Assembly: GCF_003997495.1 (NCBI RefSeq)
Contig: NZ_RZRU01000030.1
Span: 1-60,948, forward strand
Source of the DNA: Mesorhizobium sp. M7A.F.Ca.US.008.03.1.1
GTDB lineage: Bacteria > Pseudomonadota > Alphaproteobacteria > Rhizobiales > Rhizobiaceae
DNA length: 60,948 nucleotides
Direction of reading: 5' to 3'
Shown: piece by piece, positions 8,463 to 15,692 of the stretch
Layout of the letters: every line of letters begins with the position of its first letter
Numbering within the stretch: position 1 is the stretch's first letter
Position numbers and translations under genes: made by a program
The notes under the pieces: model-generated
Told to the model about the DNA's origin: nothing
The model's input: only the letters and a program-made list of their open reading frames with translations
Database searches by the model: none

Positions 8463-8660
8463 ATGGCGCTCGAAGAATTCAAGGCCCGGATCAGCCTCCT
8501 GCTGGAGGAGATGGTCAACCAGCCGGAGGATCAGCACGAGATCCAGGAGCAGTTGCGTGAAAAACTACAGGAAATGCGCGCCATGGGCTTGCCGCTGCCG
8601 GCCGATCTCGTCGAGTTGGAAAAACGCCTCGACGACGATTTCTACGCCGCCGGGACCTGA
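8463..8660 (+). CDS. Hypothetical small protein, 65 aa
   Basis: This protein sits 24 nt after hrcA behind a good GAGGAG ribosome-binding site, so it is probably cotranscribed. It is highly charged and predicted helical, with a run of Glu/Gln/Lys (EEMVNQPEDQHEIQEQLREK) that could form a coiled coil, and ends DDDFYAAGT. It does not resemble GrpE in its conserved parts. I do not recognise a family or function. Confidence 0.72.
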   Translation: MALEEFKARISLLLEEMVNQPEDQHEIQEQLREKLQEMRAMGLPLPADLVELEKRLDDDFYAAGT

Positions 8661-8701
8661 GCCCAGGAACCGGAAGCTTCCTTCACCTCGTCCTGTGCCG
8701 T

Positions 8702-8726
8702 GGAACGATCGACGAAACCGCTCGTT
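8702..8726 (+). promoter_or_regulatory. Candidate EcfG/RpoE2 general-stress promoter
   Basis: GGAAC (8702-8706), a 16-nt spacer and CGTT (8723-8726) match the alphaproteobacterial general stress sigma factor consensus. Transcription would start about 25 nt before the ATG at 8758. An identical architecture precedes ku. Confidence 0.6.
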
Positions 8727-8757
8727 CCTGTTCTCACGCCCAGCATCGGAGGACCGA

Positions 8758-10110
8758 ATGATGCGTTTTGCCGGCCCCGCAATTTCCGCCGCACTGTTTC
8801 TCTCAACCGCTTCATTCGCCCAGCAGGCGGACGAGTCGGTGCTCAAAGGCGCGGCCGCCTTCGGCGACTGGCGAGCGGACAAGCCGGGCACACGCCGCCT
8901 GATCAGACAGGACGATCTGCCTAAGCCCTATGCCACCCGGTCGACCTCGAACAGCGCCGGCGTCGCGGACATGCCGGCAGACGCGAAGCTGCAACTGCCG
9001 CCGGGGTTCTCGGCCGAGCTGGTTGCATCTGGCATCGACAATCCACGCGTCGTGCGCGTCGCGCCGAACGGTGACCTGTTCGTCGCCGACAGCGAGGCCA
9101 ACCAGGTCCGCATCTATCGCCTCGCCGAAGGCAGTGCGAAGCCGGCGCAGGACGGCATCTTTGCCGGCAATCTCAACCAACCCTACGGCATTGCCTTCTA
9201 TCCGCCGGGTGCTGACCCGCAATGGGTCTATGTCGCCAACAGCGACAGCATCGTTCGCTTTGCCTACCGCAATGGCGACCTGAAGGCCTCCGGGGATCCA
9301 GAAACCATCGTCGACAACATCCCGGCCAATCACCACTGGACCCGCGACATCGCTTTCTCGCCGGACGGCAAGACGCTTTATCTGTCGGTCGGCTCGGGAT
9401 CGAATGTCGCCGAGGACATGGGCCAGGAGCCGAAAGGCGGACTCGATGCCTGGGCGAAATCGCAGCCGCTGGGTGCAGCCTGGGGATCCGAGGACGGCCG
9501 CGCCGATGTGCTGGCCTTCGACCCGGACGGCAAGAACGGCCGTATCGTCGCCACCGGCCTGCGCAACTGCTCGGGTATGACCGTGCAGCCGGCGACCGGC
9601 GCGCTGTGGTGCGTCGTCAACGAACGCGATGCGCTTGGCGACAATGTACCGCCCGAATACGCGACCGTGGTCAAGGAGGGCGCCTTCTATGGCTGGCCCT
9701 GGTACTACATCGGCGACAATGAGGATCCGCGCCACAAGGGTGCGCGCCCCGATCTTGCCGGCAAGGCGACCGTTCCCGATGTGCTGATGCAGGCGCATTC
9801 GGCGCCGCTCAACATCGCCTTCTACGAGGGGAAGAGCTTTCCGGCTGAATACAAGGGCGATGCTTTCGTCGCTTTGCATGGTTCATGGAACCGCGGCAAC
9901 AGGACCGGCTACAAGGTGGTGAGACTGCTGTTCAAGGACGGCAAGCCAACCGGCCAATATGAGGATTTCACCACCGGCTTCGTCGTCTCCGACGGCGAGG
10001 TATGGGGCCGGCCGGTCGGCGTGGCGGTGGCGAACGACGGCGCACTGATCGTGACCGAGGACGGCAACGGCACCATCTGGCGTGTCACCCATGGCGACGG
10101 TCGTTCCTGA
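8758..10110 (+). CDS. Secreted PQQ-dependent sugar (sorbosone) dehydrogenase-like protein
   Basis: The ATG at 8758 follows a GGAGGA site and starts a signal peptide (MMRFAGPAISAALFLSTASFAQ), so the 450-residue product is periplasmic. The mature part is a beta-propeller with the family's repeats: NPRVVRVAPNGDLFVADSEA, HHWTRDIAFSPDGKTLYLSV, NGRIVATGLRNCSGMTVQP and ALHGSWNRGNRTGYKVV. These match the L-sorbosone/pyranose dehydrogenase group, which oxidises sugars with PQQ and delivers electrons to the respiratory chain. I see no cytochrome c CxxCH motif. The substrate is unknown. Confidence 0.85.
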   Translation: MMRFAGPAISAALFLSTASFAQQADESVLKGAAAFGDWRADKPGTRRLIRQDDLPKPYATRSTSNSAGVADMPADAKLQLPPGFSAELVASGIDNPRVVRVAPNGDLFVADSEANQVRIYRLAEGSAKPAQDGIFAGNLNQPYGIAFYPPGADPQWVYVANSDSIVRFAYRNGDLKASGDPETIVDNIPANHHWTRDIAFSPDGKTLYLSVGSGSNVAEDMGQEPKGGLDAWAKSQPLGAAWGSEDGRADVLAFDPDGKNGRIVATGLRNCSGMTVQPATGALWCVVNERDALGDNVPPEYATVVKEGAFYGWPWYYIGDNEDPRHKGARPDLAGKATVPDVLMQAHSAPLNIAFYEGKSFPAEYKGDAFVALHGSWNRGNRTGYKVVRLLFKDGKPTGQYEDFTTGFVVSDGEVWGRPVGVAVANDGALIVTEDGNGTIWRVTHGDGRS

Positions 10111-10218
10111 GCGCAGTTCGCACAGGCGTGGTGCAATCGAATCCGAGCTTGAGGGAATTCACGCCCGCCGGACTTTGTGCGATAGGATGCCGTGATAGCA
10201 GCGTCGCGCAAGGCCGCA

Positions 10219-10839
10219 ATGATGACCCTTACCGGATTCCTTGCCTACAGCGCCGCTCTTGGCATCGCCGCCGCGATTCCTGGTCCCGGCATCACCGCGC
10301 TGGTCGCCCGTGCGCTCGGCTCCGGCTTCCGCTCGTCGCTGGCGATGTCCTTTGGCCTGATGGTTGGCGACATCACCTATCTGACCGCCGTGGTGCTCGG
10401 CCTCGCTTTCGTCGCCCAGAGTTTCGGCATGGTTTTCCTGGCCATCAAATGGGCCGGCGTCGCCTATCTCGCCTTCCTCGGCTGGCGCTTCTGGAACAAC
10501 GGCATCACGCCCGAGACCGTCGAGGCCAGAAAAGGCAAGGGTGGCTTGCTGTCGAGCTTTGCCGCCGGCCTGACCGTCACGCTCGGCAATCCGAAGACGA
10601 TGATCTTCTACCTCGCGATCACGCCGACCATCGTCGACCTGAAGACCATCACATTGGCCGACTACAGCATTCTCGTCGCGCTGACGGTCGTCGTGCTTCT
10701 GGTGGTGCTGGTGCCGTATCTGGCGCTGGCCGCCAAGGCGCGCTGGTTCCTGAAATCGCCGCGCGCGCTCAAGGCGCTGAACCGCACGGCCGCCGGCTTC
10801 ATGGTCGGCGCCGCGGCGGCGATTGCCGCCCGCCAATAG
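10219..10839 (+). CDS. LysE/RhtB family amino-acid exporter
   Basis: This is an integral membrane protein of about six helices with the LysE N-terminal signature: GFLAYSAALGIAAAIPGPGI, then ALGSGFRSSLAMSFGLMVGD, and the mid-protein motif TLGNPKTMIFYLAI. Such proteins export amino acids or related metabolites. I use the double ATG at 10219/10222; a GTG at 10192 with an AGGA upstream would add nine residues. It follows the sugar dehydrogenase on the same strand. Confidence 0.9.
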   Translation: MMTLTGFLAYSAALGIAAAIPGPGITALVARALGSGFRSSLAMSFGLMVGDITYLTAVVLGLAFVAQSFGMVFLAIKWAGVAYLAFLGWRFWNNGITPETVEARKGKGGLLSSFAAGLTVTLGNPKTMIFYLAITPTIVDLKTITLADYSILVALTVVVLLVVLVPYLALAAKARWFLKSPRALKALNRTAAGFMVGAAAAIAARQ

Positions 10840-10851
10840 AGGCTTTCGGCC

Positions 10852-10889
10852 AAAGCATTTCGCAAACCGGCCTTTGCGGGAAATGCTTT
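10852..10889. repeat. Palindromic intergenic repeat (AAAGCATTTC type)
   Basis: AAAGCATTTCGCAAA and TTTGCGGGAAATGCTTT form a stem of about 15 bp with a two-base bulge around CCGGCC. It lies just after the LysE stop codon and may end that transcript. The palindrome resembles other short rhizobial intergenic repeats. Confidence 0.65.
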
Positions 10890-11030
10890 TCCGAGACAGG
10901 GATGTTTTCGACACAGGTCCCACTCGGATATTTTCGGCCGACAGTCTATGTTGCGCGGCTGAAAGCCCTATCCTGTCGGCTGCATTTGCCTGAAATCCTC
11001 CACTTGCCTGAAATTCTGGGAGCGAAACCA

Positions 11031-12017
11031 ATGAACAAGCCCGTCACATCAGCCCGCGTGCCCGGCCGCGGCCGCGGCCGCGTCTATGATTCCATCACCG
11101 ACACGATCGGCGACACGCCGCTGGTGCGGCTCGACAAATTCGCTCGGGAAAAAGGCATCGTCGCCAATCTCATTGCAAAGCTCGAATTCTTCAATCCGAT
11201 CGCTTCGGTCAAGGACCGCATCGGCGTGGCGATGATCGAGGCGCTGGAAGCGTCAGGCAAGATTTCTCCCGGTAAGACCACGCTGATCGAACCGACATCG
11301 GGCAACACCGGCATTGCGCTTGCCTTCGCCGCTGCCGCCAAGGGCTACAAGCTGATCCTGACGATGCCCGAAACGATGTCAATCGAGCGCCGGAAAATGC
11401 TGGCGCTGCTCGGCGCCGAGCTGGTGCTGACAGAAGGCCCGAAAGGTATGAAGGGCGCCATCGCCAAGGCCGACGAACTGGCAGCGACGATCCCCAATGC
11501 GATCATCCCGCAGCAGTTCGAGAACCCGGCCAATCCGGAAATCCATCGCACCACGACGGCCGAGGAAATCTGGAACGATACGCATGGCGAGGTCGATATC
11601 TTCGTCGCCGGCATCGGCACCGGCGGCACCATCACCGGCGTCGGCCAGGTGCTGAAGAAGCGCAAGCCTTCCGTGCATGTCGTCGCTGTCGAGCCGGACT
11701 CCTCGCCGGTGCTGTCGGGCGGCCAGCCCGGCCCCCATAAGATCCAGGGCATCGGCGCCGGCTTTGCGCCCAAAATCCTCGACACGACGATCTATGACGA
11801 GATCGTCAAGGTGTCGAACGAGGATTCGGTCGCCAATGCCCGTCTGGTCGCCCGCCTCGAAGGCGTGCCGGTCGGCATCTCTTCGGGCGCCGCCCTGCAG
11901 GCGGCCATCGTCGTCGGCTCGCAGCCGGAGAACAAGGGCAAGAACCTTGTGGTGATCATCCCATCCTTCGCCGAGCGCTATCTGTCGACCATCCTGTTCG
12001 AAGGGTTGGGATCGTAA
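11031..12017 (+). CDS. cysK: Cysteine synthase A (O-acetylserine sulfhydrylase)
   Basis: This PLP enzyme makes L-cysteine from O-acetylserine and sulfide. The 328-residue protein has the PLP lysine in NPIASVKDR (K61), the substrate loop EPTSGNTG (T89-G94), and GTGGTITGVGQVLK for phosphate binding. PVGISSGAAL near the C-terminus also fits. An N-terminal extension of about 17 residues is rich in Arg and Gly. The ATG follows GGGAG. Two direct copies of TTGCCTGAAATyCT lie immediately before the ribosome-binding site. Confidence 0.95.
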   Translation: MNKPVTSARVPGRGRGRVYDSITDTIGDTPLVRLDKFAREKGIVANLIAKLEFFNPIASVKDRIGVAMIEALEASGKISPGKTTLIEPTSGNTGIALAFAAAAKGYKLILTMPETMSIERRKMLALLGAELVLTEGPKGMKGAIAKADELAATIPNAIIPQQFENPANPEIHRTTTAEEIWNDTHGEVDIFVAGIGTGGTITGVGQVLKKRKPSVHVVAVEPDSSPVLSGGQPGPHKIQGIGAGFAPKILDTTIYDEIVKVSNEDSVANARLVARLEGVPVGISSGAALQAAIVVGSQPENKGKNLVVIIPSFAERYLSTILFEGLGS

Positions 12018-12147
12018 TCCGACGCTTCTTCATGGCCAAGCTGGCCCGCTGAAAAACCGTCCGTGGCCGCCGTCAGCGGCTTGAGCGTGACACCGCTTCC
12101 GGTTCATATCGCCCCCGGCCTGCTTTGCGCGACCGGGGGAGGATTTC

Positions 12148-12774
12148 ATGTACAAGCTTTATACCCGTCCTGGCAGCGGCGGCTTCGTCGTCGAGGCGGC
12201 GCTGGTGCTGGCGAATGCACCGTTCGAGCAGATCGACGTGCCGAAGACCGACCGGCCCGATCCGGCCTTCCTCGACATCAGCCCGTTGAACCAGGTGCCG
12301 GTGCTGACCTTGCCGGACGGAAGCTCGATGACCGAATCGGCGGCGATCTGCATCCTGCTTGCCGAGCGACATCCCGATGCCAATTTGGCGCCGGCGGTCG
12401 ACGCGCCTGCCCGCGCCGACTTCCTGCGCTGGATGGCCTTCATGTCGTCGGTGCTCTATCCGGCGGTGCTGCGTTTCTACTACGCGTATCGGTACACGGC
12501 CGATGCCGACGGCACCAAGGCGGTCAAGCAGGCAGCCGTCGCCGAGATGGACCGTGGCTTTGCCGTTCTCGATGCCGCGCTCGAGGGCCGTGACTGGCTG
12601 GTCGGTGACCGGATGTCGCTGGCCGACATCTATCTGGTCATGCTGGTGGCCTGGCATCCCGACATCGACAGCGCGCGGACGGCATGGCCGAACATTGAAC
12701 GTCTGTGGTCGAAGCTGCGCGGGCACCCCCTGATGAAGACGCTCAACACATCGCATGAGATGTGGCCAGGCTGA
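12148..12774 (+). CDS. Glutathione S-transferase family protein
   Basis: The 208-residue protein has an N-terminal thioredoxin-like domain (MYKLYTRPGSGGFVVEAAL, with the cis-Pro region NQVPVLTLPDGSSMTESAAI) and an all-helical C-terminal domain with the N-capping segment DRMSLADIYLVML. The SxxIC stretch after TES fits the glutathione site. The physiological substrate cannot be inferred. It is convergent with the ECF sigma gene, 20 nt apart. Confidence 0.9.
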   Translation: MYKLYTRPGSGGFVVEAALVLANAPFEQIDVPKTDRPDPAFLDISPLNQVPVLTLPDGSSMTESAAICILLAERHPDANLAPAVDAPARADFLRWMAFMSSVLYPAVLRFYYAYRYTADADGTKAVKQAAVAEMDRGFAVLDAALEGRDWLVGDRMSLADIYLVMLVAWHPDIDSARTAWPNIERLWSKLRGHPLMKTLNTSHEMWPG

Positions 12775-12794
12775 ACGAACGGCCGGTGGCGAGG

Positions 12795-14042
12795 TCAATT
12801 TCTGAGCACTGCCCGTTTTCCCTGCAGGAACCGGCGCACCGCCGGGTCGCGTTCGAGGCCGATTGCCCGATCATAGGCCTCGATTGCATGTGGCACCTGA
12901 CCGAGCCTTGCCAGCAGACCGGCGCGGACTGCCCAATAGGGCTGATACTCATCAAGCCGCTTGTCGTGGCCCAGCACGTAAAGGGCCGCCAATCCCGCCA
13001 CGGCGCCCTCGGCCTCGGCAATCGCCACCGCGCGGTTGATCCCCACCACCGGCGATCCCGCGATCGAAAGCAGCGCGTCGTAGAGTTCGCGGACCGCCAC
13101 CCAGTCGGTGCGGCCGGTCAGGCGTCGTGCCGCATGTGCGGACTGCACGGCCGCCTCGAGCTGGTAACGGCCGATGACGCCCATGGTGGCGGCGTGGCCG
13201 AGCAACGCTTCCGCCTCATCGACCAAAGCGCGATCCCAGAGCGTATAGTCCTGTTCAGCCAGCGGCACGTAATCGCCGGCCGCATCGCGCCGTGCGGTGC
13301 GGCGCGCCTCGGCAAACAGCATCAGCGACAACAGGCCAAGCGCCTCGGGCTCTTCCGGCAACAGCGAAGCCACCAGGCGGCCGAGCCAGATGCCTTCGGT
13401 CGCCAGATTGCGGCGGCGCGTTTCGGTGCCCGCCGGATCGGACCAGCCTTCGGCGAAGGCGGCGTAGATCGCTTCCAGCACCGCGTCCAGCCGTTCGCCG
13501 AGCTCGGCCCGCTCCGGCACGCGGAACGGAATGCCGGTTTCACGGATGCGGGTCTTGGCACGCACCAGGCGCTGGCCCATCGTTGCTGGCGAGACCAGGA
13601 AGGCAGAGGCGATCGTCGCCGCGTCGAACCCCAGCACGGTCTGCAGGATCAGCGGCGACCGTACGCTGGCCTCGATCGCCGGATGGGCGCAGGCGAACAT
13701 CAGCCGCAGCCTCTCGTCGGGCAGGTCTTCGTCGGTCATGCGCGCCTCCGCTTCCTCGGCAATCAGCTTGAGATGCTCGCGGCCGGCCTCGCTGGTCAGC
13801 CGCCGCCGCACCGCATCGACGCGGCGCCGCCTTGCCACCGCCAGCAGCCAGGCTTCAGGCTTTTCCGGCACGCCGGTTCGTGGCCAGCGTTCGAGTGCCG
13901 CGGCAAAGGCGTCGGCCAGCGCGTCCTCGGCGGCAGCCACGTCGCGGGTGCGCGCCGCGAGCCAGGCGACCAACTTGCCGTAGCTTTGCCGGGCGGCGGT
14001 TTCCGCCGCCGCCCGCGCGATCTCCGGGCCATTCTCCATCAC
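12795..14042 (-). CDS. ECF42-type RNA polymerase sigma factor with C-terminal extension
   Basis: This 415-residue protein has an N-terminal sigma70 region 2 (LVAWLAARTRDVAAAEDALA, EAWLLAVARRRRVDAVRRR), a region 4 (VLGFDAATIASAFLVSPATM), and a long C-terminal helical/TPR-like extension with NRAVAIAEAEG. This layout, plus the adjacent DGPF-domain gene, defines the ECF42 group. No anti-sigma gene is visible; in this group the extension is thought to control activity. Its start overlaps the stop of the upstream YciI/DGPF gene by 4 nt. Confidence 0.92.
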   Translation of the reverse strand: MMENGPEIARAAAETAARQSYGKLVAWLAARTRDVAAAEDALADAFAAALERWPRTGVPEKPEAWLLAVARRRRVDAVRRRLTSEAGREHLKLIAEEAEARMTDEDLPDERLRLMFACAHPAIEASVRSPLILQTVLGFDAATIASAFLVSPATMGQRLVRAKTRIRETGIPFRVPERAELGERLDAVLEAIYAAFAEGWSDPAGTETRRRNLATEGIWLGRLVASLLPEEPEALGLLSLMLFAEARRTARRDAAGDYVPLAEQDYTLWDRALVDEAEALLGHAATMGVIGRYQLEAAVQSAHAARRLTGRTDWVAVRELYDALLSIAGSPVVGINRAVAIAEAEGAVAGLAALYVLGHDKRLDEYQPYWAVRAGLLARLGQVPHAIEAYDRAIGLERDPAVRRFLQGKRAVLRN

Positions 14043-14392
14043 ATGGTCTGTTCCCAGATCGGCCGCAGCTCGACCGTGCCGGCGCTGGCGGCGGGACAGC
14101 GCGCCGCCCAGGCGATGGCGGCATCGGCGTCCTCGGCCTCGATCATGTAGAAACCGGCGAGCTGCTCCTTGGTGTCGGCATAAGGGCCATCGAGCACGTT
14201 GGTCTTGCCATTGGCCATGCGCACCGAAGTGGCCGCCTGAGTCGGTTTCAGTCGGTCGCCGGCCAGCCAGGCGCCGGATTTCTTCAACGCATCGGTATAG
14301 GCGCCATAGGCAGCGCTGATCTCGTAGGTCTTATCGGTCGGTGCGGCCGCCATCGCGACTTCGTTGACGTAGATCAAAAGCATGTAGCGCAT
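14039..14392 (-). CDS. YciI-like DGPF-domain protein, partner of ECF42 sigma
   Basis: This 117-residue protein begins MRYMLLIYVNE and contains NVLDGPYADTKEQLAGFYMI, the DGPF-type motif (here DGPY), and ends near ELRPIW. It has the ferredoxin-like YciI fold. These genes are regularly next to ECF42 sigma factors and are thought to be their targets or partners; the biochemical role is unknown. The ATG at 14392 follows GGGAGAA. Coupled translation with the sigma gene is likely. Confidence 0.9.
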   Translation of the reverse strand: MRYMLLIYVNEVAMAAAPTDKTYEISAAYGAYTDALKKSGAWLAGDRLKPTQAATSVRMANGKTNVLDGPYADTKEQLAGFYMIEAEDADAAIAWAARCPAASAGTVELRPIWEQTM

Positions 14393-14649
14393 GGTCTTCT
14401 CCCGTTGTTTCGAAGGCCGCTTCGTTGCGAGCCGGACGTATGTCGCGCGGCCCTGGCCGATTTCGACAGGCGTTGGAAAAATCTTTCGGCTCCGAAGACA
14501 TTTCACGCAAGCGGGCATGTGCGCATGCCGCACTCAACCATTCGTCTAACGCATGGAATTGCGGGTTGGCATTTCCATCTCGCTGTCTAAACTCGCCGCT
14601 GTTCGCGTCAGGGAGGCGACGCGGCCGCTATTTCAGGGAGGAAATCACC

Positions 14650-15609
14650 ATGTTCCATTTCAGAACGAAATTTGTTGCTGTCGGCGCAATGGCGCTGTCG
14701 CTTGGCCTCGGCACCGTATCGGCAGGCGCGCAGGAATTCATCAATGTGCTGACCGGCGGCACATCCGGCGTCTATTATCCGCTCGGCGTGGCGCTGTCGG
14801 AAATCTACGGCAAGGGCATCGAAGGCGCCCGCACCCAAGTGCAGGCGACCAAGGCTTCGGTCGAAAACCTCAATCTGTTGCAGCAGGGCAAGGGCGAGAT
14901 CGCCTTTGCCCTCGGCGATTCCGTCAAGCTGGCCGCCGAAGGCAATGCCGAGGCCGGTTTCCCGGGCAAGCTCGACAAATTGCGCGGCATCGCCGCCATC
15001 TATCCCAATTACATCCAGATCGTCGCCAGCCAGGAGTCCGGCATCAAGACGCTGGCCGACCTCAAGGGCAAGAGCCTGTCGGTCGGCGCACCGGCGTCCG
15101 GCACCGAGCTCAACGCCCGCGCCATCTTCGCCGCCGCCGGGCTGAAGTATGAGGATCTCGGCCGCGTCGAATACCTGCCCTTCGCCGAATCGGTCGAGCT
15201 GATCAAGAACCGGCAGCTCGACGCCACGCTGCAATCGGCCGGGCTCGGCGTCGCCTCGATCCGCGACCTCGCAACCTCGCTGCCGATCAATGTCGTGGCG
15301 GTTCCCGCCGAGGACGTCGCCAAGATCGGCTCGCCCTATCTTTCCGTGGTCATTCCCAAGGGCACCTATGAGGGCCAGAGCGAGGATGTCGCGACCTCCG
15401 CAGTCGGCAATTTCCTCATCACCCGCGCCGATGTCTCCGACGAGACCGCCTATCAGATGACCAAGCTGATGTTCGACCATCTCGACCAGCTGGCCGCAGC
15501 ACATGCCGCCGCCAAGGCGATCGACCCGGCCAAGGCGCTCGCCGGCATGCCGGTGCCGCTGCACCCCGGTGCGGAGCGGTACTACAAGGAGAAGGGGCTG
15601 CTGAAGTAG
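14650..15609 (+). CDS. TAXI-family TRAP transporter solute-binding protein
   Basis: The 319-residue protein has a signal peptide (MFHFRTKFVAVGAMALSLGL, ending near SAGAQE), so it is periplasmic. Mature features are INVLTGGTSGVYYPLGVALS at the N-terminus and LKGKSLSVGAPASGTELNAR in the middle, typical of TAXI proteins that deliver ligands to fused TRAP permeases. Dicarboxylates or glutamate are known ligands in the family; the ligand here is unknown. A GGGAGG site precedes the ATG. The permease follows 83 nt downstream. Confidence 0.93.
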   Translation: MFHFRTKFVAVGAMALSLGLGTVSAGAQEFINVLTGGTSGVYYPLGVALSEIYGKGIEGARTQVQATKASVENLNLLQQGKGEIAFALGDSVKLAAEGNAEAGFPGKLDKLRGIAAIYPNYIQIVASQESGIKTLADLKGKSLSVGAPASGTELNARAIFAAAGLKYEDLGRVEYLPFAESVELIKNRQLDATLQSAGLGVASIRDLATSLPINVVAVPAEDVAKIGSPYLSVVIPKGTYEGQSEDVATSAVGNFLITRADVSDETAYQMTKLMFDHLDQLAAAHAAAKAIDPAKALAGMPVPLHPGAERYYKEKGLLK

Positions 15610-15692
15610 GGCGGGGAGCAGTTCGGCAAATTCGATATGTCTTCGCCAAGCACCCCCTCGCACCACAATTTGCTCGCTTTGGAGTACGCCGG

